This document shows, piece after piece, positions 1 through 8,000 of a DNA stretch of 10,354 nt; position 1 is the first letter of the stretch, and each line of letters opens with the position of its first letter. The stretch covers positions 1 to 10,354 of the forward strand of contig JAIWNI010000345.1 in NCBI GenBank assembly GCA_025331435.1. Direction: 5' to 3'. A program made the translations under genes and the position numbers. The notes under the pieces were generated by a model. The model did no database searches, was not told where the DNA came from, and saw only the letters and a program-made list of their open reading frames with translations. The stretch comes from Choanephora cucurbitarum. Lineage: Eukaryota; Mucoromycota; Mucoromycetes; Mucorales; Choanephoraceae.

Positions 1-978
1 GTAGAGTTGCAGGTGACCTTGCTGGATGGCACAGTTGTTTACAACAAAGTTCGTGCTGCTATCACAATGATCAGTTGCGATTTGCCCGCCACCAAGAAGT
101 TGATTGGAAGCCTATCATTCAATAGTCATCGTGCTTGTCACATGTGTGATTTGGTCTTCCCTTCTCTTCCTGGTGGTGTAAGCAAGCACGATTATTGTAA
201 TTGGAACTGCAATAGCTGGCCAAGAAAAGACCCTGCCGTGATTCGCCAAGCATCCGAGCAATGGATAAGGGCAACCACCAAAACAGCAAGAGCAGATATC
301 ACAGCAGCAACTGGGTCGAGATACTCGATAATGCATCAACTGCCTTACTTTACATACGACCTGGTTGCTCTGGAGCCAATGCACTGTCTGTACCTTGGAA
401 TAGCCAAACGGTCCATTGAGGAAATGATTGATCTGGACAAGTTTCCCCAGATACAAGAAATGATGAAGAAGACCACTTACGAGCCTCGCCATTCTTGTGA
501 CCCTATGTCAAGCAAAATCGGCTCCAATGGCTTCTACAACATCAAAGCTGTGGAGTTCAAGGACTTCATTGTTGGCATTGCCGAGGCAGCTCTGAAGCAA
601 GTTCTGGAAGCGGAAGAGTACGAGGTTCTAATGCACCTAATTAAGGCATTAAGAATTCTCGATGCAAACGGTATTGTCGTCGCTGACATCGAAGTAGTAC
701 ATGACCTGTTGCTTGAATTTGCCATCGGCTACGAACGATTGTACCAGAAAGAAAGGGTTACGCCCTACTTTCATTTCATGTTGCATCTTCGTGAGTCGAT
801 GTACAAATGGGGCCCAGTGTCATGTTTCTGGGGATTCAACTTTGAACGCAACAACATGTTCGTGAAAAGGATTAAAACGAACCATAGACAGGGTCTTGAA
901 AAGACATATATGAGAAAGATGCAGTCTATCATCTTCTCTGAAGACTTGGCTTTTCTTGCAAGTGATGCATCTGAATAG
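1..978 (+). CDS. tnp2-family (CACTA/EnSpm-type) transposase, partial, 5' end outside window
   Basis: The frame is open from base 1, so the gene starts upstream of the window; the first ATG (base 7) is not a credible start. The family cuts and pastes CACTA-type DNA transposons in the nucleus using an RNase H-like DDE core. Visible family marks, in order, are VRAAITMISCDLPA with its conserved D (about 49-90), a C-x2-C pair in ACHMC (133-147), the HDYCNWNCNSWP stretch (about 187-222), the RYSIMHQLPYF block (about 319-351), EPMHCLYLGIAK (373-408) and, near the end, FHFMLHLRES plus CFWGFNFERNN (769-855). These match the second half of tnp2 proteins, which run to about 900-1000 residues. The CPNGC-type N-terminal part must lie upstream. 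The frame stops at TAG 976-978, earlier than usual; the missing C-terminal block resumes at 1456-2151. Family assignment is from remembered motif patterns, not a search. Confidence 0.85.
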   Translation, partial: VELQVTLLDGTVVYNKVRAAITMISCDLPATKKLIGSLSFNSHRACHMCDLVFPSLPGGVSKHDYCNWNCNSWPRKDPAVIRQASEQWIRATTKTARADITAATGSRYSIMHQLPYFTYDLVALEPMHCLYLGIAKRSIEEMIDLDKFPQIQEMMKKTTYEPRHSCDPMSSKIGSNGFYNIKAVEFKDFIVGIAEAALKQVLEAEEYEVLMHLIKALRILDANGIVVADIEVVHDLLLEFAIGYERLYQKERVTPYFHFMLHLRESMYKWGPVSCFWGFNFERNNMFVKRIKTNHRQGLEKTYMRKMQSIIFSEDLAFLASDASE

Positions 979-980
979 AT

Positions 981-1098
981 CTCTCTTTTTTCCCTTTTGT
1001 CCTTGCCTTCCTCTCTTTTTTTCCCTTTTGTGCCTTCCTCTCTTTTTTTCCCTTTTGTGCTTGCCTTTCTCTCTTTTTCTCCTTTCGTCATTGCCTTT
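981..1098. repeat. Pyrimidine minisatellite, four units of 27-31 bp
   Basis: Four imperfect tandem units (981-1010, 1011-1037, 1038-1068, 1069-1098) each run from CTCTCTTTTT through CCTTTTGT or a variant to CCTTC/CCTTT. The tract starts three bases after the stop codon of the transposase frame and almost entirely lacks A on the + strand. The opposite strand reads as a Lys/Arg/Glu/Gly-rich frame that is a by-product of the repeat. Confidence 0.85.
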
Positions 1099-1122
1099 CT
1101 CTCTCTCTCTCTCTCTCTCTCT
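1099..1122. repeat. (CT)12 microsatellite
   Basis: Twelve uninterrupted CT dinucleotides directly follow the last minisatellite unit. Such tracts are length-variable, so this copy number may differ between strains. Confidence 0.95.
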
Positions 1123-1157
1123 TCTGCCTTTCCATTTCTTGTGTTTTTGTGACACTA

Positions 1158-1163
1158 AATAAA
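1158..1163 (+). promoter_or_regulatory. Possible polyadenylation signal AATAAA
   Basis: AATAAA lies about 180 bases after the TAG at 978. If used, it would end the transcript before the C-terminal block at 1456-2151. The rest of 1123-1455 shows no supported coding frame. Confidence 0.35.
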
Positions 1164-1455
1164 ATCTTAGTCCTACTCTTTTTGCTTTTGATCATAAACA
1201 ATCTACAGGTTCCTTGTGTGAAACCATTCATCAATTCCGCCTACTAGTGGTGAAATACCTAAATACGGCTGTCATATCTACTCAAGAACCTAAACCAGCC
1301 CTTTTTTCTCAGTCTATTTAATGTTTGAGCACATACCGCTGTTGCAGGGATTATCAGAATCAGTATAATCTGTTGCAAAGCAGGTTATATTGGCGGCGCT
1401 AAAAGCTATTTTGAGTGTAACACTAATGCCTGATTGAGAAGATTTAGTTCCTAAA

Positions 1456-2151
1456 ATGCAACTCTGGCTGCTTTTTCCTTTTTGTCTTTCACAAAAACAA
1501 AATCAAACTAGAATGAGTAAAGGTGCACGAAATTTTATTGACAGATTGATCAACCGTGATAATGATCACCTTATGGAAGCAACAAGAGGAGCGGATGAAG
1601 CGGAAGCAGACTCAGCAGTATATGCAGAATTTGTTCAGCTATCAAAGAAAGATGGCAGCCCTTTCGGTTACGAGGAGATGCCCTCAGAAGTCTACAAATC
1701 TATAAAATGGGCAGCCTCGAAACACTCACGCCTTACTGCCAAGGAATACAACTGTCTTTTGGATTACTATTCACTTGCATACGAAGGAACTACATCTTCT
1801 AACGAAGTTATCAAATTCAAGTCGGTAGAGATTTTGGGATATACATACTCGTCCGAGCTTACAGGATCCAAGAGCGGTATATACGCCAACGCATACCGCA
1901 AACCAGGTGTCGAAATGGACTCAGTATTAGAAGAAAACACACTTCGAACGGGTGCAATCAAGTTCTTTTTCAAGCATTCGCCAGGGCTAGAAGATGAAAA
2001 CACAAACGAGCGTATGCAGATTGATCATTATTTTGCCTACATCCAATGGTTTAAGCTCCCCAGACCAGGAATTGAAGACTCACAGACTTATACAGGAGAA
2101 GCTATGAGTCCTTACGTAGACGAGTTTGAAGACGAAATTTTTTTTGTATAG
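1456..2151 (+). CDS. C-terminal portion of the tnp2-family transposase (separate frame)
   Basis: This 231-codon frame resembles the extreme C-terminal domain of fungal tnp2 transposases. It has a helical segment NFIDRLINRDNDHL, then KEYNCLLDYYSLAYEG, a beta-type stretch IKFKSVEILGYTYSSEL, and the family-like pair GAIKFFFKHS ... FAYIQWFKLPRPG, followed by an acidic tail. It follows the truncated frame at 1-978 on the same strand and supplies what that frame lacks, so both probably belong to one gene. The first about 19 codons, rich in F and Q, look like intron or UTR sequence. A likelier exon start is 1512, after the acceptor ACTAG at 1510-1511, with an ATG at 1513. I could not find a phase-compatible consensus donor before 978, so the join is unresolved: intron, insertion, or two separate frames are all possible. 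Confidence 0.65.
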   Translation: MQLWLLFPFCLSQKQNQTRMSKGARNFIDRLINRDNDHLMEATRGADEAEADSAVYAEFVQLSKKDGSPFGYEEMPSEVYKSIKWAASKHSRLTAKEYNCLLDYYSLAYEGTTSSNEVIKFKSVEILGYTYSSELTGSKSGIYANAYRKPGVEMDSVLEENTLRTGAIKFFFKHSPGLEDENTNERMQIDHYFAYIQWFKLPRPGIEDSQTYTGEAMSPYVDEFEDEIFFV

Positions 2152-2289
2152 TTCCAGTTCATAGGTTGCATTCCGCATCGCATCTGTATCGTTTGGGTAT
2201 TGGCAGAATAGTAGTAGCATTAACTTTACCACCAAAATTTCAATAGCAAGAGTAAAATATAACAACCGTAGGTCAGTGTATGAAAAGAG

Positions 2290-2295
2290 TTTATT
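2290..2295 (-). promoter_or_regulatory. Polyadenylation signal AATAAA overlapping the stop codon of the 345-residue gene
   Basis: On the - strand the stop codon TAA (2297-2295) runs straight into AATAAA, sharing one base. The 3' UTR of this gene is therefore very short and lies in the 143-bp gap before the convergent transposase frame. The + strand transposase has no equally clear signal in this gap. Confidence 0.6.
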
Positions 2296-3514
2296 TACAC
2301 CATGTAGTCTAAAAGAGAGTCGTTGTCGCATTCTTCAAATATGCCTTCTTTAACACCCCAAGAGGGGAGAGTTTTCACCTTTTTTCTTGGCTCAACATCA
2401 ACAACCTCATATCGAATCTCTTTTTTTGATTCAAACTGGCCCTTCTTTGCAGCGGCTTTTCTGCAACTATCCAGGTACTCAAAAAACAATGTGCACTATT
2501 AGGGCCGAATATATTAGTTGGAGTCGACGTTTACAAGTGTCTAGCTTTAGAATATATACCTTGACACTTCGATAAGAAGGAGCCTTTCTCAATCTAATCT
2601 CTTTGTTGTCCTCGATGAAATCCTCTTGATCGGACGTCATCTCACTGCAAAGAAGCTGTGCGCATTCTTGCTGCGAGCCGAATGTTTTTACACAGTCGTC
2701 TATGTTCTTGCTGAAAGCGTTTTTTCTTTGGGCAAGAACCTTTCAAATCGACGTCAGGATCAATGCAAAAGACATACATATTTTTATCGTCAAACTTACA
2801 TAGGTTTTGCGAGATCTAGAAGCGTTGTCAACCAACTTTCGCCTCTTTTCTTCCATAGGCTTCTTTTCGTCCTCTGCCTTTCGCTTCAAATTATTAAAGC
2901 GAGTACGTAGCATCTTGGACAAGTACTGACGCTTCTGAACGGGGCCCCACTTGAGGTTAAGAGCAACCTCCGTCACTTTTGGATGAGCAGACAGTCTTGC
3001 CAAGATGCTGCTCGCAAAACAAGCATTTCTGTTGTCAGACAACAGGCTTGTCTCCAGGTTCCAGTTCTCCTGTCCCAAGACATCTTTCTCAGTCTTGGCC
3101 ATGGCCCTCTATTTCTTTTGTCAACATTCGTGGTATATATCGCAGTTCTTTGATGTTTTAACTTACTTTCATAGAATTCCTGGTCATCTTTCCAGGAGCA
3201 TGGCCAATAGACTTTCCAGTCATCATTCTGCTTGCTAGGGCTTTCAACCTATCAATCTCCTGCAGCTTCATTTCCATCTCCACATTTTTCTCTAAAAGAG
3301 TCTGCACAAGACGGTTGTTTTCCATCAAGCCAACCTGAAAGTCTTCCAGCTTCTTCTTCAACTCGTTGTTTTCGTTTTCAAGGCTGTTCACCTTGGTCTT
3401 CAGCTTACCCATTTCAACAGCTACAGCATTGTTCTGGCGAGTCTCACCATTAACACGAGGTGAAAATTTAGAAGGAACACTGATAGAAACGGCTTCGCGA
3501 ACGTTGTTGGTCAT
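2295..3514 (-). CDS. 345-residue coiled-coil and basic protein, four exons, possible transposon accessory protein
   Basis: Exons are 3514-3167, 3108-2800, 2739-2560 and 2495-2295. The introns (58, 60, 60, 64 nt for the three gaps 3166-3109, 2799-2740, 2559-2496: 58, 60 and 64) have donors GTAAGT, GTAAGT and GTATAT. Every junction is in phase 0 and no frame breaks occur, which strongly supports the model. The start ATG at 3514 (MTNNVREA) precedes the region of protein-like composition. Residues about 33-95 form a heptad-rich coiled coil (KLKTKVNSLENENNELKKKL and onward). Residues about 175-207 are strongly basic (RTRF, KRKAEDEKK, EEKRRKL), like a nuclear-localisation or DNA-contact region. Residues about 250-262 hold an acidic SEMTSDQEDFIED stretch before KAPSYRSVK and FFEYLD, and the tail is acidic (EECDNDSLLDYMV). 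I do not recognise a named family. Its place between a tnp2 gene and repeat-rich ends suggests a TNPA-like DNA-binding role, which is inference. Confidence 0.8.
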
Positions 3515-3956
3515 TGCAGTAAAATCAGAATTTAAATAAAGCAGAAAGAAAGGCCAAAGATCTGTCAGATTAAAAAGCTTGCTATGTACAAAAACTATGG
3601 GGCTCTTTCCTGATTTGTAGCAATGAGTACACAATGCAGATGACCTATGTACAACAATCAATATATCTTGACCAAATTTATTTTTATTTCAAAACTCTTA
3701 AAAGTTCTTTCCCTTTCTTTTTCTTTCTCTCTTTTTCTTTCTGTTTCTTCACTTTTATTCGTGGCTCAACTAGTAAATCTTTTTATTTTCAAGAATAATG
3801 GTGCTAATACAAATCTTTTTCCTTTTGTCTTTAGATGTATAACCTTTCTACTTGATCGTATAGGTTTGTAATATTTATCACTTTGTCCCTGACGTGTTAT
3901 AACTAATTCTTTCATTTTCTTTCTACCTAAATAGCATTCCTGCTCTTAACTTTTAG
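3515..3956. other. Upstream region of the 345-residue gene, pyrimidine-rich, no supported gene
   Basis: This 440-bp stretch contains a C/T tract at about 3703-3750 and generally T-rich + strand sequence. On the - strand it is the presumed promoter side of the gene starting at 3514. A 74-codon + strand frame (3647-3871) is mostly the translated pyrimidine tract (strings of S, F, L) and is not convincing as a protein. One acceptor-like TCTTTAG at 3828-3834 and a weak donor (GTTTGT) at 3864 may belong to the spliced transcript that follows. Confidence 0.5.
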
Positions 3957-4338
3957 ACCTCTCAACTTTCTGGTAAGAACTGCTCCACTTCTATACAGAA
4001 TACATCATTTATGAACTCAGTTACTTTTATCCCTTATTCAATAGATAATCTCTCTCTGTTTTAGTATACGTCCTCACTGTTGTCCTATGCCAAATGCTTT
4101 TTTCTGGTAAGTCTCAAAGTCTTATGATTTCTATGTTTACTAACAAAATTTTTAGTCTTTCCAATCCATTATAGCTATTTTTGCTATTTTGAATGCTCAT
4201 GGTATTGTTTCAAGTAAAGCTTCCATATCCCAAATCTATTTTGGTGGTGTTTTAAGCCTGGTGAAGGTAAGTGCAAGGGCAAGGATCCATGGCATCGCAA
4301 GCCAATTCCGCTCCTTTTAGCCATATCTAGACCAGTAG
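3957..4338 (+). other. Possible small spliced gene (several short exons)
   Basis: Three intron-like gaps with good borders follow each other: GTAAGA 3973 to TTTTAG 4064, GTAAGT 4107 to TTTTAG 4155, and GTAAGT 4267 to TTTTAG 4320. Exons would be 3957-3972, 4065-4106, 4156-4266 and 4321-4338. The last three join in one frame without a stop (YTSSLLSYAKCFFL, then SFQSIIAIFAILNAHG and onward, then PYLDQ and TAG), and AATAAA follows at 4387. Upstream of 3957 I could not find an exon keeping this frame open: the candidate 3835-3863 has an in-frame TGA. In another phase the same exons give a different short frame. It may be a small unknown protein, a non-coding spliced RNA, or chance. No family is recognised. 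Confidence 0.35.
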
Positions 4339-4386
4339 AATGGTCATTTTTAGTAGTACATAACGTATATATATATCCATATTTCA

Positions 4387-4392
4387 AATAAA
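4387..4392 (+). promoter_or_regulatory. Possible polyadenylation signal AATAAA
   Basis: AATAAA lies about 50 bases after the putative stop at 4338 of the small spliced gene, the usual distance for a fungal 3' end. It is only meaningful if that gene is real. Confidence 0.35.
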
Positions 4393-4724
4393 GAGCCCAA
4401 TTAAAAAGCATTTACAAATGAGCAAAAAATCTATTTTAAGCATATGAAGTAATGAAAGTAAAGGATTAGTACTACCTAAAGTTAAAGAAGTATCCAAATA
4501 AAGACATCCTCATTAGGAAGAAAAGCAAACTGTAAAAGGAAGGGAAGCGTGTAATGAATGCATAATGTAACGTGTAACGAAATTAAAGTAAAGAAGCATG
4601 TTCCGAATGATGTACAAACTCAAATCGAATGTCCGTTAAAGGAAGGTCATCAAAGACCTCATCAAAGAAAGGAGCAAATCAGCAAAGGGTATGAGCCTCC
4701 TCACAATTGAAAGGAAAGAATGAT
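4393..4724. other. Purine-rich subterminal spacer, no gene
   Basis: This stretch is A/G-rich on the + strand (many AAAG and GAAAG runs), in contrast to the T/C-rich stretch before 4200. It contains a short palindrome, GGTCATCAAAGACC, near 4645, with CATCAAAGA repeated just after. No reading frame of protein-like composition was seen on either strand. Confidence 0.6.
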
Positions 4725-4864
4725 TGTTAGACGGTAACATATACCTCACATAAAATATCTGTTAGACGGTAGTTTGTCACTCACAGACAGTGTCTGTTAG
4801 ACGGTAATTTGTCTCTCACAAAAAGTGTTTGTTAGACGGTAGTTTGTCACTACAACACACTGTT
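4725..4864. repeat. Four 35-bp subterminal tandem repeats with core TGTTAGACGGTA
   Basis: The 12-mer TGTTAGACGGTA occurs without mismatch at 4725, 4760, 4795 and 4830, exactly 35 bp apart. Between the cores the 23-bp remainders of units 2-4 are also alike (RTTTGTCWCT, then an A/C-rich stretch and GTGTY or CTGTT), while unit 1 is more diverged. The array lies just inside the presumed transposon end. In plant CACTA elements, short repeated motifs in the subterminal regions are bound by the TNPA protein; that this array has the same role is inference. Confidence 0.9.
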
Positions 4865-4935
4865 TGTGAGGTGTCGGTGAGGCCGTCTCACCAACATCTC
4901 ACCGACATCTCACAAACATCAAATTGATTGTAGTG
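4848..4935. repeat. Inverted-repeat block bounded by CACTACAA and TTGTAGTG
   Basis: CACTACAA (4848-4855) is exactly complementary to TTGTAGTG (4928-4935). Inside these, the 21-base arms 4861-4881 and 4898-4918 pair with a single mismatch. The arms are themselves built of 11-bp units: three direct copies of CTCAC..ACAT (4887-4897, 4898-4908, 4909-4919) and two inverted copies on the left arm. A smaller competing hairpin GGTGAG/CTCACC sits in the centre. The left 17 bases also form the end of the fourth 35-bp repeat unit. Confidence 0.9.
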
Positions 4936-5012
4936 TTTCTTTCCCTTTTATTTTATCTTACAAGATATGGATAACTATAGAGGTAGTAAGAGCAATAATG
5001 ATGATAAATATA

Positions 5013-5018
5013 TTTATT
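5013..5018 (-). promoter_or_regulatory. Polyadenylation signal of the second transposase gene
   Basis: AATAAA on the - strand lies about 65 bases after the stop TAA at 5085-5083 and about 80 bases from the presumed transposon end at 4935. The interval 4936-5082 is otherwise A/T-rich with no gene. Confidence 0.5.
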
Positions 5019-5082
5019 TATAAGGCGAGAAAAAAAAGCAGCTAATTATACGAATAAATAGGAAACGAATTCAAGACAAGAT

Positions 5083-8000
5083 TTACAACAACTCTTCTTG
5101 ATGAATGCGGCCATCTAGTTTTTGATAGTATTTCGCGTCAGGCCAGATAACTTTGAAATCGGTTTCGGTGTCATTGTACCTGACCAAGCCGATGATTGTG
5201 ATAACGTCCAAGGTATTGCAAACCATGAACTGTTCATTTAATCTTTGATGGTTATATGTTACCCTAATGATACCATACTCATCCATTGACGCATTAGGCA
5301 TAACAGATACCAAAGCAAGAAAACGAGAAGTGCCATTCAGTACATGTTCGAAATACATGAGAACTTCACCAACGTACCAATACTTAATGTTGCTACAATT
5401 ACAGTAAGGTCAGTTAAGATACTATTTTGAAGTTATATCAATAACTTACCTATTGGCGCGCTTGGCTTCGAATAAGACAAGATGATTTGATCGCTTGAGA
5501 AAAGTGTTATTTGTGCGATGCATTCTTGAATGGAAGTAGACCTCATCTTTTAGCATAGATCCAGCCATTGTAACTTGTTGACTATCTATGACACTGCCTG
5601 ACAGACCCAAACGAGAGTAGTATCGCTGCAATGCATTGATAAGCTGCCAGGTGGAAGCACCAAAAAAGTCAGCACGTTCTCGTAGTTCAAGATGTTGAAT
5701 CTTTGACCAAAGCCGAGGTGTTGTTTGTGGATGAGTGGGGTGATCGTAAAAGTCTCTTTCCCTTGTAGTAGATGACGAGATGATATTGTCGGTAGTTTCA
5801 GCAGGCCTGTGTTCTTTGTAGTAGTTTACTCTGGTATGAATATTGCTAATTTCGACATCAGGAGCAGACATTGACCTAACCATGTTACTGTATTTTTTGA
5901 TAGTACGTTCTAAAAAACGACAAAGAAAGTATCTCAATAGCCCTTGTTGTCTTATCAAATCGAGAACATGTTGTACGCCAAAGTGGTTGTTCATCGTCCA
6001 AACACGCATGCTGAGTCTATTAGCTCTAATTTCACATTTAAGGAAATCACCCCATCGATTGGAAGCACTAAAAATATAATATGTTAGTGTAATGCTTTCC
6101 TTCCACCATTTGATGTATGTATTACCTTTCCATATATATTAATTCGCTTGGACTAATTGATCTTTGTAGACTGATAGAGCAAGCATTCACGAGATCCATT
6201 AGAGCATCAGTAGCAGCGTTGGATTTTAGATAAGGTGCGATAATAGTGGGTGCGACATGTAGAAGAAGATGCTTGCCAGTCGACAGCTCTGAAGAAATGC
6301 TTCTTATGGTCGAAAGAAAAATCAAAAACTGTTGGTGTTGTTGGCTTGCTGTCATCGATCCAACGATTGATAGCTTCCATAAATGAACGCAATGTCCATC
6401 CTTCCTGCACATCGAATGTGTATTCAATTGAGTCTGCAACTTTAAACTTGTTTCGAGGACTGGGATCAAGCAAATCACTTATAAGGTGTCCAATACCATG
6501 ACCCAACATGTGAAGTTCATCACTAAAGAAAAAATATACACCCAAAAAAGTCTCCAAACTGCCAATCAGATGAGGAATACCTCGCATACCATGATCCTGA
6601 TTGCCAAAGTTAGTAAGAATGCTTTCCGAGATAGATAGTTAGATCACTTACTTCATCTCCTTGCAATAAACTTTCCATTGTTCTTTCAGCTGCCTCAGTT
6701 GAAAAATATTGGCCGTGTCGTACATGTGCAGTATGTTCATCGGCAACAACAAGACAGATTCTACACCCATGTGTGCCAGTATGTCCAACGAAATTGATCA
6801 ATTGAGCAATACCAGGAATATCACCAGTAAAGCCGAGAATAGCTACGTTATCGTCATACCTTACTTCATCTCCTTTCTTGATAATAAGGCCTCTGTTGTA
6901 TAGTTGATTTACCTCAGCGATTAGAGGGCGAAAAAAGAAGAGAGATCGTATGGCTTTTTTGGACAGATTGCAACTTGAATCATGTTTTCTTCCCTGGTTC
7001 TATGCGACAATGATGATTGTAAGTTAATCATAGAGTAATATATAGCTTTCACCAACTTACCTGTATTTGGGATGTATATTCATAATAAGACAGTTGATCA
7101 TCACTTGATGAGCTTTCCTAACGTTTTTGGGGCTGGTAACCGTCTACAAAGATCACCAAGCAATTAGCTGTTGTCTCGCATATTCTCCTTTTCTAGCAGC
7201 TTGGCGTACGAGTCACCAGAAAAAACTATCACGATAATGTTGATTCAGCATAGCATTATCAAAAAAGTGGTCGCGGTAGGAGAGTATTTCCATTCGATCG
7301 TCATCCACATATAACTGAGTTAATGCTTGTGAAATAGAGGTGTACGCCATCTGTTGCTGAGGTACAAGAGCGGGCAGAGGCATAGTTGGATCTCTATTTT
7401 CAACACTGAGAGCAGATGCATTTCTATAGCGAGCTACCCCACAATTCACATTTGGACATACAACTTCATTGATGTCATCAACAGGGTAAAGGTAGCAACC
7501 ATTAGGGCAGATGTCGTACCTAACGGTGGTGATTGAATTCTTGCTGATGATACGTCTGTATGTATCTGGTGTTTTGAAATGCTTGCCAGTGAGTACACCT
7601 AGTATAGCCAAATTATGTTACTAAATGCATTCATCTACAATGCAATACAAGACACTTACTATCTGACCCAACCATAGGCACTGAAGTCCATATTGAGACA
7701 TTTAAAGATATTTCTTTGACCTTGTCTGGAAATTTTGTTCATGTCAAAGACACGCATCAGCTTCATGGCCAAATCATCGCAAGGTTCAAGTTGAGCATCA
7801 TCAACCCACTGCTGCACAATTGACCCTCTTTCTACTACAACATCATACATGTAAGAATTTTGTGGAAAAAAACACTCTTGCGCATCACACTTACCTAAAT
7901 CTTCTTCTTCTTCACTTACCTCGGAAACAACAACCTCTTCTTCTACCTCGACATCAGCAACATCATCAACTTCATCATTATCCAGTTGGATCATTCGAAG

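Larger units (their letters stand above)
1..4935. mobile_element. CACTA (EnSpm)-type DNA transposon, right-hand portion
   Basis: The element is defined by a tnp2-family transposase on the + strand, a second gene on the - strand, 35-bp subterminal repeats and an end sequence TTGTAGTG at 4928-4935, the reverse complement of CACTACAA with which plant En/Spm-type elements begin. The next three bases (TTT, 4936-4938) would be the right copy of a 3-bp target duplication. The left end is outside the window and should read CACTACAATCAATTTGATG or similar if the inverted terminal repeats match. The end call rests on this terminus, the repeat context and the coding content together. An alternative boundary, with the 88-bp palindrome being a separate miniature element, cannot be excluded. 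Confidence 0.6.

Noticed and set aside
771..1155. Two - strand frames rich in Lys, Arg, Glu and Gly
   Set aside because: They are the translated complement of the pyrimidine minisatellite and CT tract and oppose a well-supported transposase frame.
3647..3871. 74-codon + strand frame rich in S, F and L
   Set aside because: Most of it is a translated C/T tract; not credible as a membrane protein on this evidence alone.
4725..4864. Regularly spaced repeats resembling a CRISPR array
   Set aside because: The 12-bp cores are too short, most of the sequences between them are similar to each other rather than unique, and the context is a eukaryotic transposon end.
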